A stretch of 64,000 nt of DNA, from assembly GCA_964304625.1 (NCBI GenBank), contig OZ199838.1, positions 15,376,001-15,440,000 of the forward strand. Reading direction: 5' to 3'. Positions within the stretch are counted from its first letter, which is position 1, and each line of letters begins with the position of its first letter. The notes beneath the pieces are model-generated. The model saw only the letters and a list, made by a program, of their open reading frames with translations, did no database searches and was not told the origin of the DNA. Position numbers and translations under genes: made by a program. This stretch comes from Kudoa neothunni (lineage: Eukaryota > Cnidaria). Positions 35,190-47,900 of the stretch are shown piece after piece.

Positions 35190-36391
35190 TTAACCCTCTA
35201 ACGCAGCGCTACTTGAGTCGAGTCGACTCCAAAGTAGACTTGAATAACGTGTAACTTTTCTCCCTTAGTTCCAATGTTCTTGAATTCAAACTATTCTTTA
35301 TAAATATATTCTCCTATGCATCTGAGAAAAATTGGATAATTTAGGTTTTTGTATGTAGCCAAAATTTGAAGGATACCTTTCAAGGATCATTTGGGGTTGA
35401 TTCGACCCCATCTTTTTATTTCATCATTTTGTACATAAATTTCATTAAATTTGTTGTGTGAGATATTAAAAAAATGTACCGACAGAATTCTAAGGAAAAT
35501 CAAAATTAATCCTCGAACTAATCTTACGCAACCTAATCGAACAGTGTTCGTGCGCAATTTCGGCGATCGATTGCGCTAGATATTATGAAATATTTTTCTC
35601 CTTCGGTAGTAATTTAGTATTAGAATAATATCTACTGATTTCTGATTTAATTTTTTATTCCAAAACGATTAGTCTCTTTGTAGTGAATATGAGGATGTTA
35701 TAATTGAGGATCTCTCAAGAAACTGATGACGACGATCTGAGCATATGTGATAATTCATTAATTAGTAAATATGGGTTAGTTTAGAATCTTCAAAAAAGAT
35801 CTTAATCAAGAACAAGCGCAGAAAATATTTTTTTGAACTCTCCGCCGCGCTCAACAATCTATACGACGTTGAGAGTAAAATCAATGCTTGATTGTTGATA
35901 TTTGCGGATTGTACATTGACCAGTTTGTTAGACGTTTCATTAAATGTGTCAAAATTAAAAAAAAATAAACCACAGAAAATAATATATTACGTAAGTAATG
36001 TTATGTTACGGTTGAACTTTCGGATGCGTTATTTTTTTAAGTGCACAAAGTAATAAAGCTACCTTTTATGTTAGTTTTAATTTAAGTAAAATTTCGCGAA
36101 AATTGTAATAACTAGCATCATTAAATTGGTTTGTATAGATGAATCTTATTCCACAATATAGCCGCCGTTTCCTCGGTATGTAATATAAACGATTTGTAGC
36201 GAACATATCTGAATTCATACATTAACGGATTATCGAAGATTAATGAGTTAGTAAACTTTCATCTACTCAAAACTTCCTCAGTAGATTTCTTACATATTTT
36301 TTAGTAAAGAAAACTAAAATAAAAATGAGGGGTCGATTCGACCCGAAATGATCGTTGGAGGAAAATCGTTTTTATGGTCGTTAGAGGGTAA
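35190..36391 (+). mobile_element. TTAA MITE, family 3 (piggyBac-like)
   Basis: The left end is TTAA (35190-35193) then CCCTCTAACG; the right end is CGTTAGAGGG followed by TAAA (to about 36391), an inverted repeat of 10 perfect bases. Internal palindromes of the type GGGTCGATTCGACCC lie near both ends (about 35215-35230, 35392-35412 and 36328-36345), as in several piggyBac families. There is no transposase; about 1.2 kb. Confidence 0.72.
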
Positions 36392-36986
36392 ACAAATGGT
36401 AAAAAATAATAATATAAACAATACTTCTTACTAAGAAAATATTATTTATAGCCTATAAATATTCTAAATTACTTGATTGAATAATTAATGAAAATTAAAC
36501 CTGGGGAGCCATAAACTATTATTTAATTCGATTAAAAAAATAACAAAGCCATGTAAATATAATAATTAACGAAATTGCAAAGTAATACCAATTAATTAAT
36601 GTAACGAATATTTCATTATTCCAAAAATGGTAGGTTGCTTAAATGAAATCAATAAATCGTTGATAGTTTTTTGCGTTATTTCATTATCAGAAGACCAAAC
36701 TAAGTTTTATCGGTAGGAAATCAATAAATTTAATCTTAAATACGTAGCTTAAATTCCTATTACAAACATCAAATGCAATTTCAGCAGGATTTAACAATTG
36801 GAGCGTGGAAAACAAACGAAAACAAGAAGTAGGTAGCTTTTGGACTTTTTCCAGAAAATTCGACATAACCAACCATATAAATAGGTAAAAATATCACAAA
36901 AGGCCAGTAAATAAATATTAATAAAACGAAACAATCACCCGAAAACATAATCCAACAGACTTGCGCGATTCGTCACATTCGGTTAA
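36392..36986. other. upstream region of the PP2A scaffold gene
   Basis: No coding segment seen; a 61-codon minus-strand ORF at 36687-36872 has no recognisable product. It presumably holds the promoter. Confidence 0.35.
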
Positions 36987-39900
36987 ATGATTGAAGGACG
37001 CTCCCAGACACATGATGGAATTCACGAAACCAACGATAGAAAAGCATCACTGTACGCGTTGGCAATAATAATTGATGATCTAAAAAATGATGATCCACAA
37101 GTAAGCCCAATCTGAGTTGAATACGTCTTAATGTCATATCGCCGGTGTATAGTGTCGATTGAATGGAATCAGTAAGTTACCGACCGTAGCGTTGGCGATT
37201 GGTCCTGAACGAACTAGGAGTGAATTGTTAATGTTTCTCAAAGAGGCCACAAATGACGAAGATGAAATACTTTTGTCTATTGCTGGCCAAGTAAATTTTT
37301 CTGGATTGCTTACCCATAATGTTAACTGTTCACCTTCAGATGAGTTCTTTTCTAACCTACATTGGTGGTATACAATATGTGTCACATTTGATTCCAATAT
37401 TGGAGACTATTATGTGTGTGGAGGAGAATATATGCCGAGAAGAGGTAATCAAATGGATTTTTAATAGTTTTATAATGATGTTTTGGTTACACATTATCTA
37501 CATATAATTGATTTAGGCGATCAAATCGATGAATATCCTCATTGAACAAATGTCAGTTGATCAAGTGGCTGATTTGATTATGCCACTGTTTGAGAAATAC
37601 TATCAAAATGAGATGTTCACTATTAAAAGTTCGTTGTGTTGTTTGTTTGTCGAAACCTATTCGAAGTTGGAAAAAATGGACTTTAAAGAAAAATTATGCT
37701 CGTAAATTGTGTTTCTATTAGGTTCAACTGATATCCCTCGTCGATTCGTATTTTAGCATGTATAAAGAAATGTGTACAGATGACGCACCTATCACTAGAA
37801 GAGCTGCCGCTTCTAAAATGAAAGAAATTATTCCTGTTCTATCCTATGAGCACATTGAAAATGAAATTGCGCCCGCTTTCCTCACACTGCTAAACGATGA
37901 TCAAGATTCGGTTAGAGTTGCAGCTGCCGAGGCTTTTCCTGAGATTTTAGCCGCCGTCAGCCCCAACGAAAAACTCACCAACATCCTCCTTACCGAGTTG
38001 ACCAAATTGTTCCGAGTAAGTTTTGTTGTTGTTGTTGTTGGGTGGCAATTTTGAATGATGAAAGTAATCGTTTCATGCTTTTTAACTAATTGTCCATATC
38101 TTTGCAATAATTACTCTCAGCGCTCATATTCAATACCCACTATTGCGTATTTAATTGGGTTATCAGCCATTGTTCTCAGAAACATTAAAGTATGTTAGTT
38201 ATAGCGGGAATGTGCGATCATTGTTGTTGCATAAAAGAAGCTGTTAAATGACCCCTCAACAACAAAATTTAATCTTCTATGTAGATTGGACTACCATTAA
38301 TTGTTTCGTGTCATTTTTGTGATTTTTTGTTCCGATTATAATTAGTTGTAACATTGTTTTTGGTTAACATTAATTTGAACAATATAAAAAAGAGATAGAG
38401 GTACTCTAAAATAATCCTCTCGACTTAGTTTTGACTATTATTGGTAATTTCTAAACTTTAGCTCAATCTTTTCTTCCAATTCTAATTAGCTACTGAATAT
38501 AAGTAGTTGAAATCTATTTGAAGAATGTAGAAAAGAGATAGAGGACCTCTAAAATTATTTGCGCACGCACAACTGAACAAGAGATTAAATTATGCATCTC
38601 AAGGATAATCCTCTCTACGTAGTTTTGACTATAATTGTTAATTTGTAAACTTTAGCATAATCATTTATGCTTATTCTAATTAGCTACTGAATATAAGTAT
38701 TTGAAGTTTTAAGGAGATTTTGTAAGAGTACAAATCTATGAGACCCAGGCGTTAACGATATTAAGAGATTTAATTTTTACGTCAAATGCATATTCGCCAG
38801 TACGTGGCTTGGCTATGATATAGTTTAAAAAATTAAATTTTTACGCAAACTTTAAGAGTAATTTCGTTAGATTATATTTTAAGCCGCGCCTGCACGATAA
38901 TAGTAATAATAATATTTTTTTATTATTATGAACTGACAACAACCTATGTAAATTGCAAATTGCCATCTTATGTATATTTGAATGCGAATCTAACAATTCT
39001 AACAATAGGACAAATCTTGGCGTATTCGCTATAGAATTGCGGGCTCTGTTGCGTGTTTCCATGGTATTGTTAGCGAAGAATTCATAAGCAATAACTTGTT
39101 GCCCGCGTACGTGTCCTTTCTAAAAGATGACGAGCCGGAAGTGAGGACCAGTGCGGCTCACCGATTGTATGATTTCTGTTTGACACTCCCTCAAAATCAA
39201 GTGTCCAACATTCTGCTTTCGAAAATTGTACCTTGTATCAAAGTGCTATCTGACGATATCAATGTAAATGTGAAATCTGCCGTTGCTACGGTTCTTTTGA
39301 GATTATCTGACTTTCTCGACAAAGCAGAGTATAATAGCCTATTGTTTTTGTTTGTTTGTATCAATTGATTTAGAACCTCTAATATTCTTATACCACTTTT
39401 CAACGCGATGCTTAAAGATTCTGTAAGTTGAGCTCGTGTAGACGCATGCGGATATCCACGTGGGATTTCCAGTCGATTTAGTTATATGCGCACTAACTAT
39501 TGAGATTATTTTCTGTTTGAATGAATTTATATTTCGAAAAATCGCTTTAAATTTTGATAACGTATCAAATTTAATTTGATTCGATATTAGTAACATATAT
39601 CTAACACAATTGACTTCAAATGACCCACAGGATAGAATAATCCCGCAGATTAATCGGATTTGATATTTCCCTTAATTTTGTGTTATTCTAAATTAGGTCG
39701 CGGACGTTCGCCTAAATGTACTCTCTAATCTCGAGAACATCAACAAAGTTGTTGAAGCTGGCGAACTTTGCAACACTCTGCTCCCAACAATCATCGAGCT
39801 TGCGGACGATTCCAAATGGAGAGTCAGACTGGCTATTATTGAATATATCCCTAGTTTGGCGAGACAATTCGTAAGGATTTTTTTCCTTGGATTAGTGCGG

Positions 39901-40732
39901 TTAAATATTCTCGGGGGTTCTCGTAGATTTTTTTAAGCGCTATTATGGCGCCAACAATTCTTATTCCTACTAAATTTTTAAAATTGTAGGGAATACAATT
40001 TTTCGATTCCAAACTTATATCTCTTTGCGTGAGCTGGCTCACAGATCCAGGTATTGATTGCTGTGCTTCCAGTACCAACAATTTCTAACAATAATTTTGA
40101 TTAGTTTTTTCTATTCGAGATGCTGCGGGAAAAGTTCTTGGTGAGTTGGTCGAGTGTTTCGGCATCGATTGGGCTGATGTAATTCTATGATCGCTTTGTT
40201 GTCATATCATTGATTTCTTTCCAAATACAGACAAATATACTTCCCAAATTGACCGAGCTGCACACCGATGTCAATTATCTTCGAAGAATGACCTGTTTAT
40301 TTACTATAAATGTATTTTTTGTGTTGGATAAAAGTCACGTGATTTTAATTTCAATTAAGCACCTGACCAAGGCCAAAAGCTCCGCTGTACTTGTTCCCAA
40401 ATTTTTATCTCTTGTAATCAAACTTGCCGCCGACCGAGTCCCGAATGTTCGATTCAATTCAGCACTCACACTTCAAAATGTAGCTCTTCTGCTAAGCTCA
40501 GAGTGAGTTTTGGTTGCTGACCACGTGACAGCAATTAGTAGTTTCTAGCTGGAATTAATTTTTTCAACTACTTAGTGACGACACTTTGAAAAATACTGTC
40601 ATACCGAAACTGAACGAATTAACCACCGATGAAGATGTTGATGTTCGTTCGTTTTCCACCAAAGCTATCGAGATTATCCATTCTCATTTTTCTCTGTCGG
40701 ATGTAAATGCGACCACACAGCTTTCACATTAG
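36987..40732 (+). CDS. PPP2R1A: PP2A 65-kDa regulatory subunit A (scaffold), 13 exons, 619 aa
   Basis: The A subunit is an all-HEAT-repeat scaffold that holds the PP2A catalytic and B subunits. Exons: 36987-37100, 37153-37290, 37340-37444, 37517-37701, 37757-38015, 39009-39328, 39374-39422, 39697-39870, 39990-40050, 40105-40178, 40231-40311, 40360-40502 and 40576-40732; the total of 1860 nt is an exact number of codons. Matches to human: [117 protein letters not shown] and [12 protein letters not shown]. Intron 40312-40359 is 48 nt and could also be read through. Human protein is 589 aa. Only intron 5 (38016-39008) is long. AATAAA at 40840-40845. Confidence 0.95.
38400..38710. repeat. imperfect tandem duplication inside PP2A intron 5
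   Basis: A segment of about 100 bp occurs at about 38412-38518 and again at about 38606-38705. Both copies contain ATAATCCTCTC, TAGTTTTGACTAT, AAACTTTAGC and TTCTAATTAGCTACTGAATATAAG. The period is about 193 bp. This explains part of the unusual 993-nt length of this intron. Confidence 0.7.
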
Positions 40733-41201
40733 TTTATACTTTTACCCAATGAATCTTTCTGTATAACAACTTATAATCAGGGTGATAGCAAGCTGTGGCT
40801 AGCTAATATAATTTATCTTTTAATCACGACAATTGTTCAAATAAAACTACGTTTTGCTTTTACTTTTTTTTTATTTCTTGTAAAATGTTCGCGCGTGCTC
40901 AGAAAATATATGACGCGTTGAAATATATAATAATAATAATAATAGCGTTTAATAAATGCGTTGTTCTGTTTTCTTTGAAATAATTTCTATCAAGATTTTA
41001 ATTGTGCATTTGTATGCAATGAATTGAGTTGAATTGAATTGAATGGAGGTGATTATTCATCGTACGCCAATATCAATATATAACGAGCTCTAATATATAT
41101 GTACTGTACCGATGAATCGAGCATTTGATGGTTGGAAATCCTGAATGATTATATTTCTCAATATACAAAATAAAATTTACTGGTCGAAATTAGATCAATT
41201 T
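40733..41201. other. convergent 3' intergenic region
   Basis: This lies between the ends of PP2A A (+) and glutathione peroxidase (-). Short simple runs occur: (ATA)n at about 40928-40945 and TTGAATTGAA repeats at about 41025-41045. No gene. Confidence 0.45.
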
Positions 41202-41247
41202 TTCAAACTAATGACTCCAAGTCAATGGTTTGTCACTAATCATCATG
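41202..41247 (-). promoter_or_regulatory. SECIS element of glutathione peroxidase
   Basis: On the minus strand, about 50 nt after the stop, ATGA (41243-41246) is followed by the arm TGATTAGTGAC, an apical loop starting AAACC, the opposite arm GTCATTAGTTT and then GA (41203-41204). Ten of eleven arm positions pair, counting G-U. This is a textbook SECIS layout with the AA of the apical loop 11 nt after the ATGA quartet. Confidence 0.9.
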
Positions 41248-41293
41248 AGAAAATAGTTTCAACACATGTGTATTTATTATTGGTGGTGAATAA

Positions 41294-44200
41294 TTAATGA
41301 GCAGATGGAGTAGTGGCCACATTGGTTTTGTTATAACATCTGAAAATAGATTATCTCAAAAGTTTTAATTATAACTACCGTTGTAGGAGATATTCAATGT
41401 CTGGAATCATGTCTCTAGGTTCAACGTAAGGCATGTACCTAGTGTAAGGGTGGCCGAATTCGTCGGTGAGAAATTTCACAAAATTCCAATTTAGGTCATT
41501 ATTTTTTATGGGATTCCATAGGACACATTTTTCGCCAGAGATGTGGTTTTTAGGGCCGTCACATAAGTCCTACTCAAACTGTTAAATAATAATGATTACT
41601 CAAACCAATATCACCTTCAAATAGGTGTAAAGTGGATGTTGGTTCTTCCCGTTCACGTCGACTTTGCAAAACAACGGGAAAAATGGTTCGTAACCAGATC
41701 CTGGTCGAATGTGTTTCATAGTAATAAGAATTTCGTGATTGTCCTCAGGTTCTTGATAACCAAATTGATTGGTTGGGAAGGACAACACCTGCAATCGACA
41801 GGGTTTGTTGTCATTAGGTTTGGTGTACAGATCTACGAGCTCGTTTAGTTGACGATAATGGGGGGTGTATCTATGTGCAAATTGAAATTTACCATATTGT
41901 ATCAAAAAATTTTAGGACTGTAGCAATGCATTTGATGACATTAATTTGCTCAACGAACGAATTATATTTAAACAACTTTAACAAAGAGACGCCATAATTT
42001 TCACGATATAATCATATGATTGTCGCATAATTTTTTTATCTATATTTACTAAGTTTATATTGAATGATAATTAAAATGAAAATAATATAACAACATTCAA
42101 AATAGAAAATAAAGAGATCAATTGGACAATTTATAGTTTGGGGTTTATAACGGTAACGATTTTGTAAGCGTATGATATTAAGAAAACGCTGAAATATTCC
42201 TAATTAAATAAATCCTTACAATTAAATATGTATCAAGCTATCTTATGAGCACGCAAAATCTATACCCATTATTGACGGTATTCCTCTTTAACATAAGTGG
42301 AATAAATATTGTTAAGAAACAATTCCATAAATTTTAGAATTAATTGATAATATATTTTATTTATCAATATTAAACTTAATAACACAATATATACAATAAT
42401 TAATGGGTAAAATGTTTTAGTTTTACTTATAAATGTAATTTCCTTGAGATCGTATCATTAATCCAACTTAGGTGCCTCTAAGAGCATTACAGCGTTTTCC
42501 ACCAAAAAATTAAACCTGTATAACACATGTATAATGAGCCGAATTGTAAATTAAACTCGTCTACTAGTAACTTGATATGGAACAACCAAAAAATTAAAAC
42601 ATGAAGACCCCTCTGGTAATGGTAATAGGAGTTTGTTTTAAATAATGTGTATCATTAAGATGTTATTTCTTTATAATTATTTTATTTGCACTACATTTAA
42701 GCTTAAATATTGAATCCAATTAATGTGATTAATCTTTTTACTACTGTTTATCCAAATAATCTGTAAACTTTGATTCTACATAATTCAGAATTGTCTCATT
42801 ATTATTCTCACATGTTGAAAATAATATTAATAAAGTTAATGCCAAAATTAAATTAATTTTAATTATCGGTGATCGTCCGAAATCATCATTACTTTTTTGC
42901 CGATTGTTGTAACGATATCGAGAAAGTTCTATACTTCAAAATAAATTATTAAATAGCCATACTTATTTTCTAAATTTATCATAATTTAATAATGTCCAAT
43001 ATTGTTTAATGTTGTAAGAATAATATTTTGACTTCCGTTATATATTTCACTTAGAAAATATAAAAAATAAGTTTTTTAATTTAATTATCCAATGTAAACT
43101 TAAAAGTTTATTTTTTATCTAATAAAATGCATTTAATGTTCTTCAAAAATTAACACTATTCAAATCAAAGACAATATTCAACAATAATGTTCAAATCAAT
43201 CACTTGATGACAGATTATAAGAATTTTTATTCAGATCTCACTTTAAAATATTTCATTAATAATAGATTTTAGATTTATGTGATAGGGAAGATTTTGTTTT
43301 GAAATATTTAGATGCTATTGGTGAAATCTATCCAAAATCTACATATTAGAGTGAATAAAACTTGTTAATGATATTAGCGTTTTCAAAAATAAAACTACTT
43401 TAATTTTTAAAAAAATTGCGCCGGAGCAACATTCCGACAAACAATAAAACAATATTCAGTTTAACTTGAATATTTCCGCGCGTGCGCCAAATATTTTTTT
43501 TTCAACTTTCGGAGTTGACAAAAAAGTATGAAACGAACGTCATTGAATGCGTAAAATTAAGAAAGTAAATAATTAAACATACCGATCGAATAATGGTTAT
43601 GTCAATATATTAATACAACAATTATTTTTATTAATAATTACTTTACATATTCATTTAAAAAATTATCGATAAAATACAAATATTATGATTATTCTTAAAG
43701 TATCATAGTTTGTGAGAACAGAAAAATAAATACTTTCAGAAGGATGCAGTGTTCACCAAGAGAGTTATATTTCCCCTGAATGTGTCCAAGCCAATATGCG
43801 TCTTTTCCAAGGTTACAGCTGTAAACTAAAAAATATTATCAGTGAGTTTTAGATCGATACAACACATCATGAGGCTATTTAGGGCGATATCGTTAGCTCG
43901 TAAAAATTTAATTTTTTACGTCAATTACGTAAGTGCGACGCCATTTTTAATCCCAATCGTTCCTATTTAGAGACTAAGGATTCGAGTTGACTTTTAGATT
44001 GTGGTATAGTCAATTATTTTTTAACAATTAATGCGCACTTAGAGGCAAACAATAATTGACATCAATCGAAACTGTTGGTAGTGGATTAAATTTATCTTAA
44101 TCAACCAATAGAGACCTACTTAATTGATGATTGTAGTAAAGTATCCTTTCCTCAAACTGTCATAAATTATAAAATGATAATTTATTTATGTTTAACGAGT

Positions 44201-44637
44201 TTAAGCACCACAAGCATCATTAATAGATGTTACATTGACTGCGATTACACAGTTAAATATTCTATTCATCATTATAGTAAACGGATTAAAGAATATATTA
44301 AACGAAAAATATATATTTCATTTATAATGCCATTATTTGATAGACAAAATGTGTTTTAAAGCCTAGGATTATTGGCTTTATTAAATGTAAACAATTTTCA
44401 CTTAAGAGGATAATGGAGAAAAATCATTATAATTTCCCCAACTATATTAAAAATGATTTTAGGATAATTAAAAAAATACTATTGATTAAAAACAGTAATT
44501 ACGTCAAAAATTGATTGGGTTTGGTTGCCACTTCTGCAGAGAGTATAATCTTTATTAAGGGTTAAATCCGTGCAAACAATTGTCCCCACGAAAGTATCCA
44601 ACCAAAAGAGCAGTAGAAACATTCCAATATATTTCAT
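41294..44637 (-). CDS. secreted selenocysteine glutathione peroxidase, 5 exons, 239 aa
   Basis: The enzyme reduces peroxides with glutathione or thioredoxin-type donors. Exons 44503-44637, 43734-43825, 41615-41870, 41379-41569 and 41294-41339 total 720 nt in one frame. The signal peptide MKYIGMFLLLFWLDTFVG and GPX3-like length point to secretion. QSIFD is joined by splicing to FTAVTLE (family SIYDFTA), then NITLLVNTASF-U75 (human VLFVNVASY-U). The catalytic tetrad fits: U75, Gln111 in FPTNQFGYQEP, and Trp189 with Asn190 in LNWNF, at family spacing. Other matches are IRPGSGYEPFFPLF and KVDVNGKNQHPLY. Sec is followed by Lys where the family has Gly, across the exon 2/3 junction. Introns of 677 and 1863 nt separate the first three exons. 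A SECIS lies downstream. Confidence 0.92.
41871..43733 (-). other. long AT-rich intron 2 of glutathione peroxidase
   Basis: The 1863-nt intron lies between the Sec-bearing exon and the catalytic-Gln exon. No repeat end, nested gene or RNA was recognised in it. Confidence 0.7.
43736..43738 (-). other. selenocysteine UGA codon of glutathione peroxidase
   Basis: TCA on the + strand is TGA on the coding strand, residue 75, exactly where the family has its catalytic Sec/Cys after VNxAS(F/Y). Two bases later the exon ends at GTATTT, and the splice continues the frame into YTPHYRQLNE. Confidence 0.92.
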
Positions 44638-44954
44638 TGCTTATATTAGCAAGACCTGGTCTAGGATAGACGGTCTAAGCCTTGAGATAAACGAATGCGT
44701 TAAAAAATAGCTTCTATTAAGCTAATGTGTGAAATTTGTGTTATGGGGAAAGTCGTTCTACTTAACAATAGGACAAAATTGAAATGTGTTAAATGTCATC
44801 ACAGATTTGAATCGTGGGTATAGATATTAGTAAAAAGTCGGTTCAATAAACCGACGACCAAAAACCTGCGCAGTAGAATTATTTCCAATTGTTATTATTA
44901 GTCTGGTTGTTTGTTATATATAAGCATTATAACTTTGTAACCGGCCTCTAAAAA
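44638..44954. other. divergent promoter region
   Basis: These 317 bp separate the start codons of glutathione peroxidase (-) and dynein heavy chain (+), so both promoters should lie here. A TATATATAAG run at about 44916-44926, 29-39 nt before the dynein ATG, could be a TATA-like element but may simply reflect base composition. Confidence 0.45.
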
Positions 44955-47900
44955 ATGTCATCTAATGGTGAAAACATATCTTTAACCCAATCTACTCACC
45001 AAGGTGATATTGGTGCTCAAGTTACCGCTCTAAATGAGACATTGTTGCTGAGGCTGAGACATTTTTTCAAAAATATGCTCACAACTATTTATAGTGATAT
45101 TGGAAATGCGTCAGAATTGATCGACTCTTGTGTGTTTACTGCTGGAAATGAGTCGTCATTCATAAAATTTACAAATGACGCTGAACAACGTTTTATCGCG
45201 TTTCAGTTGATTCCCACTAAAACCACCTACGATGATGAGTCAGATAGTTCGAATAATATCAACCATGAGAATATTTTGGATAATACTGACTTGATTGTTC
45301 CAGATACCAAATATTCATCTTGTGTTTTTTATCTGCAACCTGACAATATGATTAATGGTTTGCTGAGTGTTATATTTATCAAAAAAACCTCCCTGATTGA
45401 CGAAGAAAAATCATTGATTTCCCAAATTCAATTAATATCTTTGGATGGATCTTTGGTGGAATCAATCTATTCGGTTATAAGTCAATCATTGAATCCATTA
45501 TTTCGATCATACAGCAAATTTGTGACCAGCAACCAATTACCAAAAAGTTCAAACATTCCAAATGATTATATGATCAACAAACTTTGTCCTAATTATCCCT
45601 CAATCGAAAAAAAATTCACCGAATTGGAGTTTGGTTTGTTGCATCTACAGGAAGAAATCCAATTTGTTACTATTAGACTTATTCGACATCCCTCAATTGT
45701 GAAGTTACTCAAAAGATACAACATCATGGCAACAAACAATAATACCTCTAATACTACCCAGGAAATATCAAATACAACTAACGGCAACGATCAAACATCA
45801 CTCAATCAAGAACAAAAAATCCCACAAGAAGAGATCGATAAATATGCCGCTGACGAAATTCTACTCGATTCACTCCAAACCTACGTCAATCGATGGCTGA
45901 ACGATATACAAAAAGTGATCAAAGTTGATACGGATCCACCTATCACCAGTGCTCGACAAGAGATCTCTTATTGGCGCCAATTGAATCTGTCGTTGAATTG
46001 TGTTAAAAACGAAATAAAAGCTCCACACGTGTGGACTACAATTGAAATTTTGAAAAGTGGGAAAAGACTGAAAAGTGTTTTCGCATGGAAAAACGGATCC
46101 AATTCGGCTGAATTGCTCAAATTGGTTATCAGTTACAACGGTTTCCTCGAAGTTCTCAATTACGATCAGATTGGGGATTGTCATGATATCGAAAGCTTGA
46201 AAGGTTTCGTGGTGTGCTTATTTAGCAATATTCGTCGAATCAAGAATTCCCTATATCCAGTTAGTCGGCTGGTGAAATTCATTGAAGCTATCACCAAGGA
46301 TCTGACTGATAAAATATTGGAGATTATAATCCCTCAAAAATTGATCACCTCACCTAAAAACGAATTTGACTTTAGAATCTGTCAGTGTTTTGACATTTTT
46401 ATGATGTGGGATGACGAATACGAAAAGTTGCACAGTGTTTTACGAGAGATCTTCAAACAGAAACGTGAGGATTCAGTCAAGTTGTTCTACAAAGTGAATC
46501 CCTATCATAGAAAATTGATGGATCGAATTGAGAGTGTTCGAAAGTTTAGACGTCTTCATGAAGAGCTACAAAGTGTGATAATTCGAATATCTTCGCTTTC
46601 GAACAATTTTGGCAACTTGTTCGGTGAAGAGAACACCGCCTTGGAAGAGATTGAAAACGCATGGAATATTGTGGTTGTGACCGACTACTTTGATATTTCG
46701 AAACAAGGACAAGATCAATGGAGAGCAAATATTGCTCGTTACGATGAGAAAATCGATCATATCGAATCCAAAATAGCTTCCTACCTTCGAGATGAACTTG
46801 GCCGAGCTAACAACTCCAAAGAAATGTTTAAAATATTCTCCCATTTCAACGCACTGTTTGTTCGGCCTCATATTCGAGGAGCTATCCGAGAATACCAAAA
46901 ACAACTACTACAGCACGTCAACGAAGATATGACTGCTCTTATGCAAAAGTTCAAACTACAATACGCTAACAGTAACGCTTGTCGAATCAATCGTATCAAA
47001 GACATACCATCGGTAGCTGGCTCTATTCTTTGGACAAGACAGATTGACCAGCAGCTGAAATTGATTCTCAAAAAAGTTTTCGATGTGCTGGGAAGTGATT
47101 TGGAAAATCATGTGGATGGCAAGAGGTTGAAGTTGGAAATTGAAACCTTCCGCAATCAACTCGGACTTCAAAAAATGTTAGACCAATGGGTCAAATTAAC
47201 CAATGATAAACACATATGTGTTGACGGAAAACTGTTCCATCTGCAAAATCACAGAATCACGGACATGGATGATCGAATTATTAAAGTGTATCGAATTAGT
47301 GTCAACTTTACACCCGATATGATCACTTTGGCTAAGGAAGTTCGCCATATGAAAGCTATGGGTTTTCGTCTTCCACTCTCTATCATCAACAAAGCTCACC
47401 AACTTAGTACGATCTATCCTTCAGCCGTCAGTCTCATCGAAAGTTTGAAAACTTATGAAAATGCTGTCGCCAAGTTGAATCAAAACAAAAACTTGGAACT
47501 GCTTATGTGTGGTTATGTGAATGATATGAAAAATCTGATATTGGAAGGAGGCTCTTTGATTTGGGAGTCTTATAAAGTTGAGCATTATGTTCGAAAGTTT
47601 TCCGAACAGGCCACACTTATTCAAGAGAAAATTGATGACCTCATGCGAATTCTCAATAAAATCGACGATTGCATTCAACTTTTGAACAGCTGCAACTATT
47701 TGAGTGGATCTTTTGAATCACATCTGCATCAAATTCAACAACTCATCGATGAGATCACATTCCAATCTTACACCAACATTGATTTTTTCGTCGAAAGCAT
47801 AGAGTCGACCGTCGAAGAGGTGTTGATTGGTAGGTTGGGTGTGGCGCTTAAGAATTGGAGTTTGTGTTTGGCCAATTTTAAAAGTAGTGGTCGTAAAACT

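Noticed and set aside
37153-37464. Long ORF reading through PP2A intron 2 (37291-37339)
   Set aside because: After the GQ codons, similarity to the A subunit stops in this frame and resumes in another after the acceptor at 37339, so it is an unspliced artefact.
41600-41905. Continuous minus-strand ORF through the start of GPX exon 3, reading KFQFAHRYTPHYRQ
   Set aside because: It would put His-Arg in place of the catalytic Sec-Gly. An acceptor AG at 41871-41872 and an in-phase upstream exon with VNTASF-U explain the region far better.
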